Source: an uncultured Clostridia bacterium
GTDB taxonomy: Bacteria > Bacillota > Clostridia > TANB77 > CAG-508
NCBI GenBank assembly: GCA_947623865.1
Contig: CANQIC010000004.1
Coordinates: forward strand, 18,966-82,965
Reading direction: 5' to 3'
DNA: 64,000 bases
Every line of letters begins with the position of its first letter. Within the stretch, counting starts at the first letter, position 1. Below are positions 47,090 to 57,382 of this stretch, in pieces. The notes under the pieces are model-generated. The model saw only the letters and a program-made list of their open reading frames with translations, was not told where the DNA came from and made no database searches. Both the position numbers and the translations under genes were made by a program.

Positions 47090-49762
47090 TTATTTGTCTC
47101 CTTTTAACCCATTTATTCTTTCATCAATCGATGCAATTATTTCATTGAATTTTGCTTGTTTTTCTTTTTCTTCTTCTACTTTATTTGCTGGTGCTTTTGC
47201 AATAAATCCTGGATTTGATAACATTTTGTCTGTTTTTTCTTTTTCAACCAAAACTTTAGATTTTTCTCTTTCTAGTCTTTCTATCTCTTCTCTAATGTCT
47301 ACTAAATCTTCAAAAGGCATAAATACTTCTAATCCTTTTGCAACTACATTTATTGCATTTTGTGGAATATTTTCTTTTGTTTCTTGTACTTTAATTTCAT
47401 CACTAAATCCTAGTTTTTTTAAGAACTCTTCTGATTCTTTTATAACTTTTTCATAATTTTTGCTCACAAATATTAGTTTAGATTTTTTAGATGGGTGTAC
47501 ATTCATTGTTGCTCTTACATTTCTTATTCCTGTAATTATTTCTTTTAGTTCTTCTACTTCTTCCTCTTCATCTTTAAATTCTAATTTTTTATCATATTCA
47601 GGATATTTTGATATCATTATACTTTCATCATTATTATACAATTCTTTATATATCTTTTCAGTAACAAATGGCATAAATGGATGTAAAAGTTTTAATGAAT
47701 CTAACAATACTTTATTTAAAACATATTGAGCCGTTTTTCTAGTTTTGCATTCTTTATTGTATAATCTTGGTTTTACAATTTCAATATACCAATCACAAAA
47801 CTCATTCCAAATAAATCCATAAATTTTATCAATAGCTACACCTAAATCATAGTTATCCATATTTACTCTTATTTCTGATACTAGTGTATTTAATTTAGAT
47901 AATATCCATTTATCTTCTATTTGGAAATTAGAAGTTAGAGATTGGATATTAGATTTTAGAATATCTTCGTTAGTATTTTCTAGGTTCATTAGTACAAATT
48001 TTGCTGCATTCCATACTTTGTTTGCAAAGTTTGATGCTGCTTCTAGTTTTTCTGGCATAAATCTCATATCATTTCCTGCAGATGTACCAGATATTAGAGA
48101 AAATCTTAAGGCATCTGCTGAATATTTATCTATTATCTCTAACGGATCTATTCCATTTCCTAAAGATTTAGACATCTTTCTTCCCTGGCTATCTCTTACA
48201 ATACCATGAATAAATACATCTTTGAATGGAACTTCTCCTGTTTGCTCTAAAGCAGAGAACATCATTCTTACAACCCAGAAGAATATAATATCATAACCTG
48301 TAACTAATGTATTTGTAGGATAGAAGGTCTTAAAATCTTCTGTATCATCAGGCCAACCAAGTGTTGAAAATGGCCATAATGCACTACTAAACCATGTATC
48401 TAGAGTGTCTGAATCTTGAATAAGATTTGTACTTCCACATTTTTCACATTTTTTTGGCTTTTCTATATCAACATTAATATGTGTGCACTCCCCACAATAG
48501 TATGCTGGTATTTGATGACCCCACCATATTTGACGAGATATACACCAATCTTGTATGTTTTCAAGCCAATTAAAATATGTCTTCTCAAATTTTTGTGGTA
48601 CAAATTTTGTATCGCCCTTTTTCACTGCTTCTATTGCAGGTTTTGCAAGTTCTTTCATTGCAACAAACCATTGGTCTGAAATTTTTGGTTCTATTGTACT
48701 TTTACATCTATCATGTTTACCAACATTGTGAGTATAATCTTCTATTTTTACTAAATTCCCAAGTTCTTTTAATTTGTCTACTATTTTCTCTCTTGCCTCA
48801 TACATATCTAGTCCTTTATATTCTGGAACTAAATCATTCATCTTGAAGTCTTCATCAAATACTTCAATTATTTCTAAGTTGTGAGAAAGACCTGCTTGAT
48901 AATCATTTGGGTCATGTGCAGGTGTGATCTTAACACATCCAGTACCAAATTCCATTTCTACAAATTCATCTGCAATAATCGGAATTTCTTTATTCATTAT
49001 AGGAAGTATACATTTTTTGCCTATTAAATCTTTATATCTTTCATCATCTGGGTGTACAGCAACTGCTGTATCTCCAAGCATTGTTTCTGGCCTTGTTGTT
49101 GCAACTGTTAAATATCTATCTTCACCTACTACTTTATATTTAATATGCCATAAATGTGTAGGTTCTTCTTCGTACTCTACTTCTGCATCTGAGATTGATG
49201 TGTTACAACATGGGCACCAATTTATCATTCTTTTTCCTTTATATATAAGTCCTTTATCATATAATTTTTTAAATACTGCTAAAACTGCTTTTGATAATCC
49301 TTCATCCATTGTAAATCTTGAACGACTCCAATCGGCTGAGCAACCTAATTTTTTTTGTTGATTTACAATTGTTCCACCATATTCTTCAGTCCATTGCCAT
49401 GCTCTTTCTAAAAATTTCTCTCTTCCTAAATCAGTTTTGTTAATTCCTTCTTCTTTTAACTTTTCTATTATTTTTACTTCTGTTGAAATAGCAGCATGGT
49501 CTGTTCCAGGAAGCCATAGAGTATTAAAACCTTGCATTCTTTTATATCTAATTAATATATCTTGAAGTGTTCCATCTAAAGCATGCCCCATATGCAATTT
49601 CCCTGTTACATTTGGAGGTGGCATCATTATACAATAGCTCTCCTTTGTTTTATCCATGCTTGGTTTAAAATATCCATTTTTCTCCCAATTGTCATAAATT
49701 TCTTTTTCAAAACTTTTAGGTTCATATTTTCCTTCTAAATTATGTTTACAATTTTCACACAT
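47090..49762 (-). CDS. valS: Valyl-tRNA synthetase
   Basis: PPPNVTGKLHMGHALDGTLQDILIRYKRM, GRKMSKSLGNGIDPLE. Confidence 0.98.
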   Translation of the reverse strand: MCENCKHNLEGKYEPKSFEKEIYDNWEKNGYFKPSMDKTKESYCIMMPPPNVTGKLHMGHALDGTLQDILIRYKRMQGFNTLWLPGTDHAAISTEVKIIEKLKEEGINKTDLGREKFLERAWQWTEEYGGTIVNQQKKLGCSADWSRSRFTMDEGLSKAVLAVFKKLYDKGLIYKGKRMINWCPCCNTSISDAEVEYEEEPTHLWHIKYKVVGEDRYLTVATTRPETMLGDTAVAVHPDDERYKDLIGKKCILPIMNKEIPIIADEFVEMEFGTGCVKITPAHDPNDYQAGLSHNLEIIEVFDEDFKMNDLVPEYKGLDMYEAREKIVDKLKELGNLVKIEDYTHNVGKHDRCKSTIEPKISDQWFVAMKELAKPAIEAVKKGDTKFVPQKFEKTYFNWLENIQDWCISRQIWWGHQIPAYYCGECTHINVDIEKPKKCEKCGSTNLIQDSDTLDTWFSSALWPFSTLGWPDDTEDFKTFYPTNTLVTGYDIIFFWVVRMMFSALEQTGEVPFKDVFIHGIVRDSQGRKMSKSLGNGIDPLEIIDKYSADALRFSLISGTSAGNDMRFMPEKLEAASNFANKVWNAAKFVLMNLENTNEDILKSNIQSLTSNFQIEDKWILSKLNTLVSEIRVNMDNYDLGVAIDKIYGFIWNEFCDWYIEIVKPRLYNKECKTRKTAQYVLNKVLLDSLKLLHPFMPFVTEKIYKELYNNDESIMISKYPEYDKKLEFKDEEEEVEELKEIITGIRNVRATMNVHPSKKSKLIFVSKNYEKVIKESEEFLKKLGFSDEIKVQETKENIPQNAINVVAKGLEVFMPFEDLVDIREEIERLEREKSKVLVEKEKTDKMLSNPGFIAKAPANKVEEEKEKQAKFNEIIASIDERINGLKGDK

Positions 49763-49785
49763 ATTTTCTCTCCCCTTTTTTCTTT

Positions 49786-49898
49786 TTTGGATGGACTTAA
49801 TTTAGTTTTTTTATTTTTCAGACGGACTCAATTTAGCGTTTTTTTCATTTTCAAATTTTTGATTGAAAAACTCCAAATCTAGTCTGTCCAAAAAAGGA
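49786..49898. repeat. Imperfect inverted repeat (ttttttggatggactt...agtctgtccaaaaaagg)
   Basis: Direct inspection between valS and its T-box leader. Confidence 0.6.
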
Positions 49899-49904
49899 AA
49901 AAAA

Positions 49905-50145
49905 TAAATCGTCCTTAGCATAGGACGATTTTTACCGTGGTACCACCTAATTTATATAAATTAAAATTTATACATCTCATTTATCTTTAACGCAGATTTT
50001 ACGAATCACTCTACTATTATTTCAAGTAATTAACTCCAAAGCTACCTTCATATTTTCATACTTTAAGAAGTTCTCAGCCGGTGACTTCTTTTCTCTTTTA
50101 AAGCTGTTTAAATATTACTCCTCTTTTTCACAGTTTTTCAATATG
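49905..50145 (-). promoter_or_regulatory. T-box leader of valS
   Basis: TTAGGTGGTACCACGG antiterminator motif followed by terminator AAATCGTCC..GGACGATTT; GAAGGTAGC specifier region includes GTA (Val). Confidence 0.9.
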
Positions 50146-50312
50146 CTATACATCTTAACATATTTTTCTTAGAAAATCAATTAATTTTTAAAAGATTTGA
50201 TTTTTTTATTTTTAAGTAGTAAAGAATGGCAAAAGTTTTGCAAATAACATATAAATATAAAGAGATACAACGGCAAATAATGTATCTCTTTTGTTTTTGC
50301 TAATTTTAATTA

Positions 50313-50768
50313 TTATTCTTCTATACTGAATGTTAACAAACTAAAACATTTTTCAGCCTCTTCTTGAGAATTAGGATTTCCAAGAAGAATTCCTGTGTTA
50401 GAATTTTTAACTTTTATTATATAGTTATATTCAGAATTGTTATATGAATAAAATAAATATTCAATATCATTTGTTGAGCCAGTATCTATTACTTTTGCTA
50501 GAGAATCATTGTTTACTGCATTGATATATTCATCATAATAATTCATTTTTATAAAAGTTCCTTGACTTAATGTATTACCATCTTTAGAAATCGTAAATGG
50601 TAAATCAGATGATATATCATAACCATCTGTAGTATTTAATTGTATTTCTATATTGTCACCAGTTTCAACTGTAAATGTATATGATTTACTTGATGAGCAT
50701 CCTGCTAGGACTAATAGCATTAATATTGTTAATATAGTAATTATTAGATATATAAATGTTTTTTTCAT
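50313..50768 (-). CDS. Putative lipoprotein
   Basis: MKKTFIYLIITILTILMLLVLAGCSSSKS lipobox. Confidence 0.75.
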   Translation of the reverse strand: MKKTFIYLIITILTILMLLVLAGCSSSKSYTFTVETGDNIEIQLNTTDGYDISSDLPFTISKDGNTLSQGTFIKMNYYDEYINAVNNDSLAKVIDTGSTNDIEYLFYSYNNSEYNYIIKVKNSNTGILLGNPNSQEEAEKCFSLLTFSIEE

Positions 50769-50874
50769 AGATATTTACTTCCTTTCCTTTTTTATTTTAA
50801 ATAATTTTAACATATAGTCCACATTTTTCATCTGCTTAGAGAATAATTTATATTTTATAATTAACATAGTAATA

Positions 50875-51011
50875 ATCTTACATGTTACAATAAACTAATG
50901 TCATTCCAATTATACTAAATAAAAGTCCCATTATTTTTAGTCCTAGTGTAGCGTCATTTTGATCTCCAAAGCTAAATATTTTTTTGTTATTGGTCTTGCA
51001 TTATATATTAA
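50875..51011 (-). pseudogene. Truncated duplicate of the small gene at 51286-51471
   Basis: ~90% identical by eye over most of that ORF; no start codon, fused to a copy of the T-box leader start. Confidence 0.75.
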
Positions 51012-51285
51012 TATTACTCCTCTTTTTCACAGTTTTCAATATGCTATATATCTTAACATATTTATTTTGAAAAATCAATTCTTTTATTTACTAATTTTTA
51101 TATTTAACCAGATAAGGAGCCCTTATTAGAGCCCCCCTCTTCGGAGATACAAATATGTAGAAAAGAATTCTTTTCCTTTACCTTACAGTATCTCTTTTGT
51201 AAGGTAATAATTGGTAATAATACCAATTATTTGTATTATTACATTTTTTTATATAAAAGTCAAATTAAACATAAATATATGTTTT

Positions 51286-51471
51286 TTACATATTACAATA
51301 CACTAATATCATTCCAATTATACTAAATAAAAATCCCATTATTTTTAGTCCTAGTGTAGCATCATTTTGATCTCCAAAGCTAAATATTTTTTTTGTTATT
51401 GGTCTTGCATCATATATTAATATTACTCCGAACATTACTATTATTAGTCCTATTATAAATAATATTTTCAT
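51286..51471 (-). CDS. Small 2-TM membrane protein
   Basis: MKILFIIGLIIVMFGVILIYDARPITKKIFSFGDQNDATLGLKIMGFLFSIIGMILVYCNM. Confidence 0.65.
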   Translation of the reverse strand: MKILFIIGLIIVMFGVILIYDARPITKKIFSFGDQNDATLGLKIMGFLFSIIGMILVYCNM

Positions 51472-51490
51472 TGTTCCACATCCTTTTATT

Positions 51491-52507
51491 TTAAATATAT
51501 GTACATAGAATTGCTTCTAATCCTATGTTTATATCTATTAATCCAGTTTTATAATTTTTATCTAAATTTATTAATTCTCCTAGAATTTTTCTTAATTCAT
51601 TTATTTTAAAATATCCTGCTTGTCTTTTGTATTTAGATACTAAAAATGTTTGATTTGGTTTTAGTTTTAATACAGATAATACATCTCTATTTTTTTCAAT
51701 ACATATTTTAGTTAGATATATTTTTTTAAAATGGTTATATAAAGTTATTAATATCTTTTGTACTGGCTCTTTATTATATATTAATTCTTTTAATATTTCC
51801 ATAGCTTTGGATATATCTTTTTTTCCTAATTCATCTGTTAAATCAAATATTCTTGTTTCAAATTCTTTTGTTGCGAGCTTTTCTACTGATTCTTTTGTTA
51901 TAGTTCCACCTTTTCCTGAATATTCAATAAGTTTTCTGATTTCATTTATTAAATTCTGCATATTCGTTCCTGATGTTTCGATTAGAAAATTAAGAGTTTG
52001 TTCATCTACATTTACTTTATAGCTATTGCAAATAACTTTTAATCTTTTCTTTATATCTATTGGCTTTAATCTTTCAAAATTACATGCCACTCCATTTTCT
52101 TCTATTACTTTTGTAAGTTCACATTTTGAAATATCTTCTTCTATAAATACTAATATTGCAGTATCTTTTATTATATTTATATTTTCTTTTATATATTCTG
52201 CTATCCTTTTTTGTAGTTCATTACTTACTTTTGAATTTGATTTTCTTTCTTTTTTTAGTAATCCTGCATTTTTTATAACTATTAATTTTTTATCAAATCC
52301 AAAAGCTGGAGTCTCTATATCTGATACTAGATTATTAATATTAGTTTCATTTATTTGTATATAGTTGATTCCCAATACTAACTCTCCAAATAGCTTTTTT
52401 ATTTTTTTTACTGCATTTTCTAACAGATATAGTTCTTCACCATAAAACAAATATATGCTATTTAATTTCCCTTGCTTTAAATCTCTTTCCAGATTATCTA
52501 CTGTCAT
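51491..52507 (-). CDS. holA: DNA polymerase III delta subunit
   Basis: NSIYLFYGEELYLLENAVKKIKK..TPAFGFDKKLIVIKNAGLLK..; HolA-like length and motifs. Confidence 0.88.
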   Translation of the reverse strand: MTVDNLERDLKQGKLNSIYLFYGEELYLLENAVKKIKKLFGELVLGINYIQINETNINNLVSDIETPAFGFDKKLIVIKNAGLLKKERKSNSKVSNELQKRIAEYIKENINIIKDTAILVFIEEDISKCELTKVIEENGVACNFERLKPIDIKKRLKVICNSYKVNVDEQTLNFLIETSGTNMQNLINEIRKLIEYSGKGGTITKESVEKLATKEFETRIFDLTDELGKKDISKAMEILKELIYNKEPVQKILITLYNHFKKIYLTKICIEKNRDVLSVLKLKPNQTFLVSKYKRQAGYFKINELRKILGELINLDKNYKTGLIDINIGLEAILCTYI

Positions 52508-52636
52508 TATTCCTCCGTTTTTTTACCACATAAATTGTTATTTGTATAAATATATTCATATCCATAGCAAACAATATTGTCCATATCTATAGGAATTGAA
52601 TAAATTCATAAGATGCCAAAGTTTTCGGTATCTAAA

Positions 52637-53101
52637 CTAATTATTTATATACTTTATAAATTCATATCTAGTAATACCTTTAGGCCAATCTTTTATTTCA
52701 GCTATAAGGTTAAAACCTTGTTTTTCATAAAAACCTTTTGCTTGAAAATCTAATGTATAAAGATGTATACCTACTAAATCTTCCTTTTTACAATACTCAA
52801 AAGCCTTATTCATTAGATGTGAACCTATTCTATTTTCTCTAAAATTAGGGTCTACATATAATACATCTATATCTAGCCATTGCATTTTTTTGTGTGCCGT
52901 TATTCCCCCTATAACATGATTATCTAATAACGCATAAAATCCAAATGGGTCATTGTAACCTTTTTCTCTATAGGCCTTAAATATTGAGTATTCTGGGTGT
53001 TTTTCATTATTGAAATCTTTTATTCCTTTTTGTATTATTTGCTCATATTCCTTATTAGTGCTTACTATTATATTTTGTTCTATAATTTTTTTGTCATTCA
53101 C
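52637..53101 (-). CDS. GNAT family N-acetyltransferase
   Basis: DVLYVDPNFRENRIGSHLMNKAFEYC; GTG start with RBS AAAGGAGG. Confidence 0.8.
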   Translation of the reverse strand: MNDKKIIEQNIIVSTNKEYEQIIQKGIKDFNNEKHPEYSIFKAYREKGYNDPFGFYALLDNHVIGGITAHKKMQWLDIDVLYVDPNFRENRIGSHLMNKAFEYCKKEDLVGIHLYTLDFQAKGFYEKQGFNLIAEIKDWPKGITRYEFIKYINN

Positions 53102-53147
53102 TATTTTACCTCCTTTAATTATTATTTCTATTATAACATAGCAAAAA

Positions 53148-53633
53148 TTATAACTTTTCTGAGAATTTGCATGAATGTGCATGGCAGATTGCTGCTGCCA
53201 TACTGTCTGTTGTGTCATCTAATTTTGGCAGATTTTCAACATTTAATATTGTTTTTACCATTCTTTGTACTTGCATTTTATCTGCTCTTCCATATCCTGT
53301 TACTGCTTGTTTTATTTGTAGTGGTGTGTATTCAAATGTTGGTACATTATTTTTACATCCTACTATTAAAACAACACCTCTTGCTTGTGCAACATTTATT
53401 GCTGTTTTTGCATTATTATTAAAAAATAGTTCTTCTACTGATATTGCGTCTGGTTTGTACTTATCTATAAGCATTGTCAAATCATCATATATTTTTGTAA
53501 GCCTTAGTGGAAATGATACTCCTGCTTTTGTTGTAACTGCTCCACTATCTATTAATTTAAATTTATTTCCTTGATAATCAATTATACTATATCCTGTTAT
53601 TGCAAATCCTGGATCAATTCCTAATATTCTCAT
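53148..53633 (-). CDS. ruvC: Holliday junction resolvase RuvC
   Basis: MRILGIDPGFAITGYSII, SVEELFFNNNAKTAINVAQARGV, DSMAAAICHAH. Confidence 0.97.
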   Translation of the reverse strand: MRILGIDPGFAITGYSIIDYQGNKFKLIDSGAVTTKAGVSFPLRLTKIYDDLTMLIDKYKPDAISVEELFFNNNAKTAINVAQARGVVLIVGCKNNVPTFEYTPLQIKQAVTGYGRADKMQVQRMVKTILNVENLPKLDDTTDSMAAAICHAHSCKFSEKL

Positions 53634-53645
53634 CTTTTACCTCTT

Positions 53646-55682
53646 TTATTTTTTCCAATAGTCTATTATTATTCTAAATACCTCTGCTACGCTCCAAGCC
53701 TGTGCCATTGTCCCCTTAGGTAAATATGGCGTTTTTGAATCGTATATTTCTGAAATACTACCTATTGTACCTCTTTCAAACATTTCTTTTATAAAAGTTT
53801 TTCTTGTAGCTTCAATAAACTTTTGTCTTTTTTCTTTTAACTCTTTCTTTTTAATTCTATCTTTTTCAAATCTAATTTTGTTATTAATTGTATCATAATA
53901 TAATCCTAAAAGCCATGGCCATGTTATGCCTTGATGATAACTTGAATCTCTTTTAAAGCTATCTCCTTCATAAACATCAATATAGCCTTTTTCACCTTTT
54001 GCAAGTGTTTTTAATCCATATTTATTAAGTAGTTTTTTAGTTACTGTTTCAAACATTTCCTCAGCTATTTTACCATTTGGATCTAAAATAGGATGGCTAA
54101 GTGATGTTGCAAATAATTGATTTGGTCTTGTTTTATTATCTCCTATTACATCATATAGACATTTTTTCTTGTTGTTATAGAATTTATTTTCAAAAGATTT
54201 TTTGCATTTATTTGCTAACTCTTCATATATTTTGGCTTGTTTCCTTTTTCCAAATTTATTACTTAATTCTTGCATGATTTTCAAACTGTTGTACCACATT
54301 GAATTTACTTCAACTATTTTACCATTTCTTGGAGTAAAACAGTAATTGCCATATTTTGCATCCATCCAAGTATTTTGGGTGTTCTCTGTTCCTGATGAAA
54401 TTAAGTTGTCATCATTTAAGCATATATTGTTATCATCTAAGTCAATTCCATTCATATAATTATCAATTATTATTACTAGTTTATCATATATATTATTCTC
54501 TATAAATTTATAATCTCCAGTATATCTTAAGTATTTATACACTGCTTCAAATAACAGAAGAGAACTATCTACACTATTGTATAAAGGTCTATTATCATAT
54601 CCTGAATATCCATTTGGAACTAATCCAAATTTAATATCTCTTATTGTTGTAAGTAACACTTCTTTTGCTATATCAAACCTTTTAGTAATCAATAGAAGTC
54701 CTTCAAATGCAATTAGGCTGTCTCTCCCCCAATCTAAAAACCAAGGATATCCTGCAATAATTGTATGGAGAGCAAATTGAGGTCTATATACTATAAAGTT
54801 GTCTGTAGCAATACAGAAGTCTCTTAATAGATTTCTTTTATTTAAGTCTTCTATATCCTGTTTTTCATTTATTAAACCTGTTTTATACATTAGTTCATTT
54901 ATTCTTATAATTTCTTTATTAATTATTTTTTTAACATCTATTTCTTCTATATTCTCTTCTAGTGAGCATATAAATTCAATTTCTTTCTTTGAGTGTGCAG
55001 GCACAACTATCTCATATCTTCCTGGTACAACTAAATTCTCTTCTGGAAAAAATCCTCTTCTTTCTTCTTCTATGTAATACATATTTTTAAATGTATCATT
55101 ATAATGTTCTATATAATTTCCTTCTGATACATGCATATATATTGGATTATTTGAATAATCATCTATTTCTATTTTTATTTTTCGGCTTTTTATATTTTGT
55201 TTTAGCATAAATTCATGATTTGAAGTCATTGTATGAAAATCTCTAAAGTTCATAACCGGAGATAAAGTGAATTTTATTTCATCCTCTGGATTATCTATTT
55301 TATATAAAATGCATACTGTATTTTTTCCATATTCCATACATATTAATTTTTTTATAGTAATACTATTAATTTTATATGTAAAAATAGGTATATATTCTTT
55401 TTCAAATTCTGTTTGATATTTAAATCCTTCAGAAATATAGTTTTTACATATATTGGAATACAAATTATAATTTTGTCCATTTATTTCTATTGACTCATCT
55501 AGTTTAGAAAGTACAAGATATCTTCTTGCAGGAGCACTAAGTGGTGCAACCAGTAATCCGTGGTATTTTCTTGTATTAATTCCAAATACAGTAGATGCAC
55601 TGTATCCACCTATTCCATTTGTTATAATCCATTCTTTATCTATTCCGTCATTTAATGATAAATTTTTTGTTAGTATTTTCAT
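53646..55682 (-). CDS. Amylo-alpha-1,6-glucosidase / glycogen debranching enzyme family
   Basis: EWIITNGIGGYSASTVFGINTRKYHGLLVAP, GYPWFLDWGRDSLIAFEGLLL, YHQGITWPWLLGLY. Confidence 0.92.
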   Translation of the reverse strand: MKILTKNLSLNDGIDKEWIITNGIGGYSASTVFGINTRKYHGLLVAPLSAPARRYLVLSKLDESIEINGQNYNLYSNICKNYISEGFKYQTEFEKEYIPIFTYKINSITIKKLICMEYGKNTVCILYKIDNPEDEIKFTLSPVMNFRDFHTMTSNHEFMLKQNIKSRKIKIEIDDYSNNPIYMHVSEGNYIEHYNDTFKNMYYIEEERRGFFPEENLVVPGRYEIVVPAHSKKEIEFICSLEENIEEIDVKKIINKEIIRINELMYKTGLINEKQDIEDLNKRNLLRDFCIATDNFIVYRPQFALHTIIAGYPWFLDWGRDSLIAFEGLLLITKRFDIAKEVLLTTIRDIKFGLVPNGYSGYDNRPLYNSVDSSLLLFEAVYKYLRYTGDYKFIENNIYDKLVIIIDNYMNGIDLDDNNICLNDDNLISSGTENTQNTWMDAKYGNYCFTPRNGKIVEVNSMWYNSLKIMQELSNKFGKRKQAKIYEELANKCKKSFENKFYNNKKKCLYDVIGDNKTRPNQLFATSLSHPILDPNGKIAEEMFETVTKKLLNKYGLKTLAKGEKGYIDVYEGDSFKRDSSYHQGITWPWLLGLYYDTINNKIRFEKDRIKKKELKEKRQKFIEATRKTFIKEMFERGTIGSISEIYDSKTPYLPKGTMAQAWSVAEVFRIIIDYWKK

Positions 55683-55719
55683 TGGTATTCTCCTAAAAAA
55701 TTAATTTTGCTAAGATGTT

Positions 55720-55790
55720 TCTTTGGGGACAGTCCCTAGAATTTTATTGCATAAAATTCAGGACAGTCCCTCATTTGCAATTTATTTTTT
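55720..55790. repeat. Short copy of the 'ggacagtccc' repeat
   Basis: ggggacagtccctagaattttattgcataaaattcaggacagtccctcatttgcaattt. Confidence 0.75.
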
Positions 55791-57380
55791 TTCTTTTTTG
55801 TTATATGTTTCTTTCAAAAATTTTTCTTTTGCTTTTTGTTCTTCTTCATCTATCATTTCTTTTGCTTTTTCATGTATCCTTATATTTTCTAGTCTTGTCT
55901 TTTCACTTTCTTTTATTGACTCTATTCTTTCCTTATATTTGTTACTAAATTTACTTGTTCTTTTAGTTTTATTCTCATCATTATTTTTTAATTTTTTGTT
56001 TTCTTTAAATCTCTTACCTTTTTTCTTTGTAGTTTTGGCCTTTTTATTTTCTTCTTTTAATTTTGAATTTAGTAACATATATTGTTCATCATTGTGTTTA
56101 TCTTTAAATCTTAAATCACTACAAATTAATTCTATTATTAATTTTGCTGTTTTATCTGGATCATGCCTTATATAATTGCCTTCTGCTACAGCAAGCTCAC
56201 CTTTTATTAATCTTATTCCTTTACCTCTAACATTTGAAGTATCTATGTTTACAATATCTGATCCCATTAAATTATATTTTCTTATGTATTCAGGTACAAT
56301 TTCACCTACATCTGATATACAAAAGTCTATTATACCTTCTCCACTATGCTCTAATATACTGTTTATGTGATCAGATACATCATAATCATCAGTTTGTCCT
56401 GGTTCTGTCATAATATTTGATATGTATATTTTTAAAGCTTTACTTTCTCTTATTGTTTTTGCTACATTTTTTATAAGAAGATTTGGTATAACATTAGTAT
56501 AAAGACTTCCTGGTCCAATAATTATTGCATCTGCATTCTGGATTGCTTCTAATACCCCAGGAGCAGTCCTACAATTTGATGGATTTATATATACTCTATT
56601 AATTTTTGTTACTTTATTAGATACTGTTTCTGCTATTTTACTCTTTTCTTTAACTACTGTTCCATCTTGTAATTCTGCACATATATTCATTTCATCTAAT
56701 GTTACTGGAAGAACTTTTCCAACCATAGATAATATACTACTTGTTTTTTCAATACTACTTGTAAAGTCTCCATATATTTTTTGCATAACATATAAATATA
56801 CATCTCCAAAATTTAGGTTCTTAAGTTTTCCATCTGTAAATGTATAATTTATTAAACTATTCATATATTCACTATTTGGTGAAAGTGCTACTATACTACT
56901 TTTTATATCATCTACTGGATTTAATTTTAATTCTTTAATAGAAGCACTTGATGGTCTTCCATAAGCAGATACTGGTACTATTGCTGTTAAATTACTCGTA
57001 TAATTTTTTAGTCCTTTTAATATATTATTTATCCCATTTCCTCCACCTATTACTACAATATTAGGTCCTCTTTCATATATAGGATTTTTTGATACTAAAT
57101 TTTTCAATTCATTATTATCACCTGAAGCATCTACATTTATATTGTTAGTTTCTATTAATAACTCTAGATTTCTTCTTTGAATATATACAATTCCAAGTAC
57201 AAAACAAGTAAAACCTGCAACAAATGTTATAATTATCTGAAGTAAGTCTCCAAGTTCTAATCTATCAGATGATAATACTTTTGAAAAGCCAAAACATGTA
57301 AGTACTATGCCCACTAATATTAAAAACATCCATCTCTTTATTTTTGTACTATTTTTAAACCAATTTAAAAAATTTTTCAT
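55782..57380 (-). CDS. yvcK: YvcK/CofD-family protein with long Lys/Glu-rich C-terminal extension
   Basis: IVVIGGGNGINNILKGLKNYTSNLTAIVPVSAYGRPS, IIIGPGSLYTNVIPNLL. Confidence 0.88.
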   Translation of the reverse strand: MKNFLNWFKNSTKIKRWMFLILVGIVLTCFGFSKVLSSDRLELGDLLQIIITFVAGFTCFVLGIVYIQRRNLELLIETNNINVDASGDNNELKNLVSKNPIYERGPNIVVIGGGNGINNILKGLKNYTSNLTAIVPVSAYGRPSSASIKELKLNPVDDIKSSIVALSPNSEYMNSLINYTFTDGKLKNLNFGDVYLYVMQKIYGDFTSSIEKTSSILSMVGKVLPVTLDEMNICAELQDGTVVKEKSKIAETVSNKVTKINRVYINPSNCRTAPGVLEAIQNADAIIIGPGSLYTNVIPNLLIKNVAKTIRESKALKIYISNIMTEPGQTDDYDVSDHINSILEHSGEGIIDFCISDVGEIVPEYIRKYNLMGSDIVNIDTSNVRGKGIRLIKGELAVAEGNYIRHDPDKTAKLIIELICSDLRFKDKHNDEQYMLLNSKLKEENKKAKTTKKKGKRFKENKKLKNNDENKTKRTSKFSNKYKERIESIKESEKTRLENIRIHEKAKEMIDEEEQKAKEKFLKETYNKKEKK

Positions 57381-57382
57381 TT

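Noticed and set aside
51110-51215. GC-rich patch ggagcccttattagagcccccc and pairing agagatact/agtatctctt as a riboswitch
   Set aside because: Some hairpin potential but no match I recognise to any riboswitch class; left unassigned.
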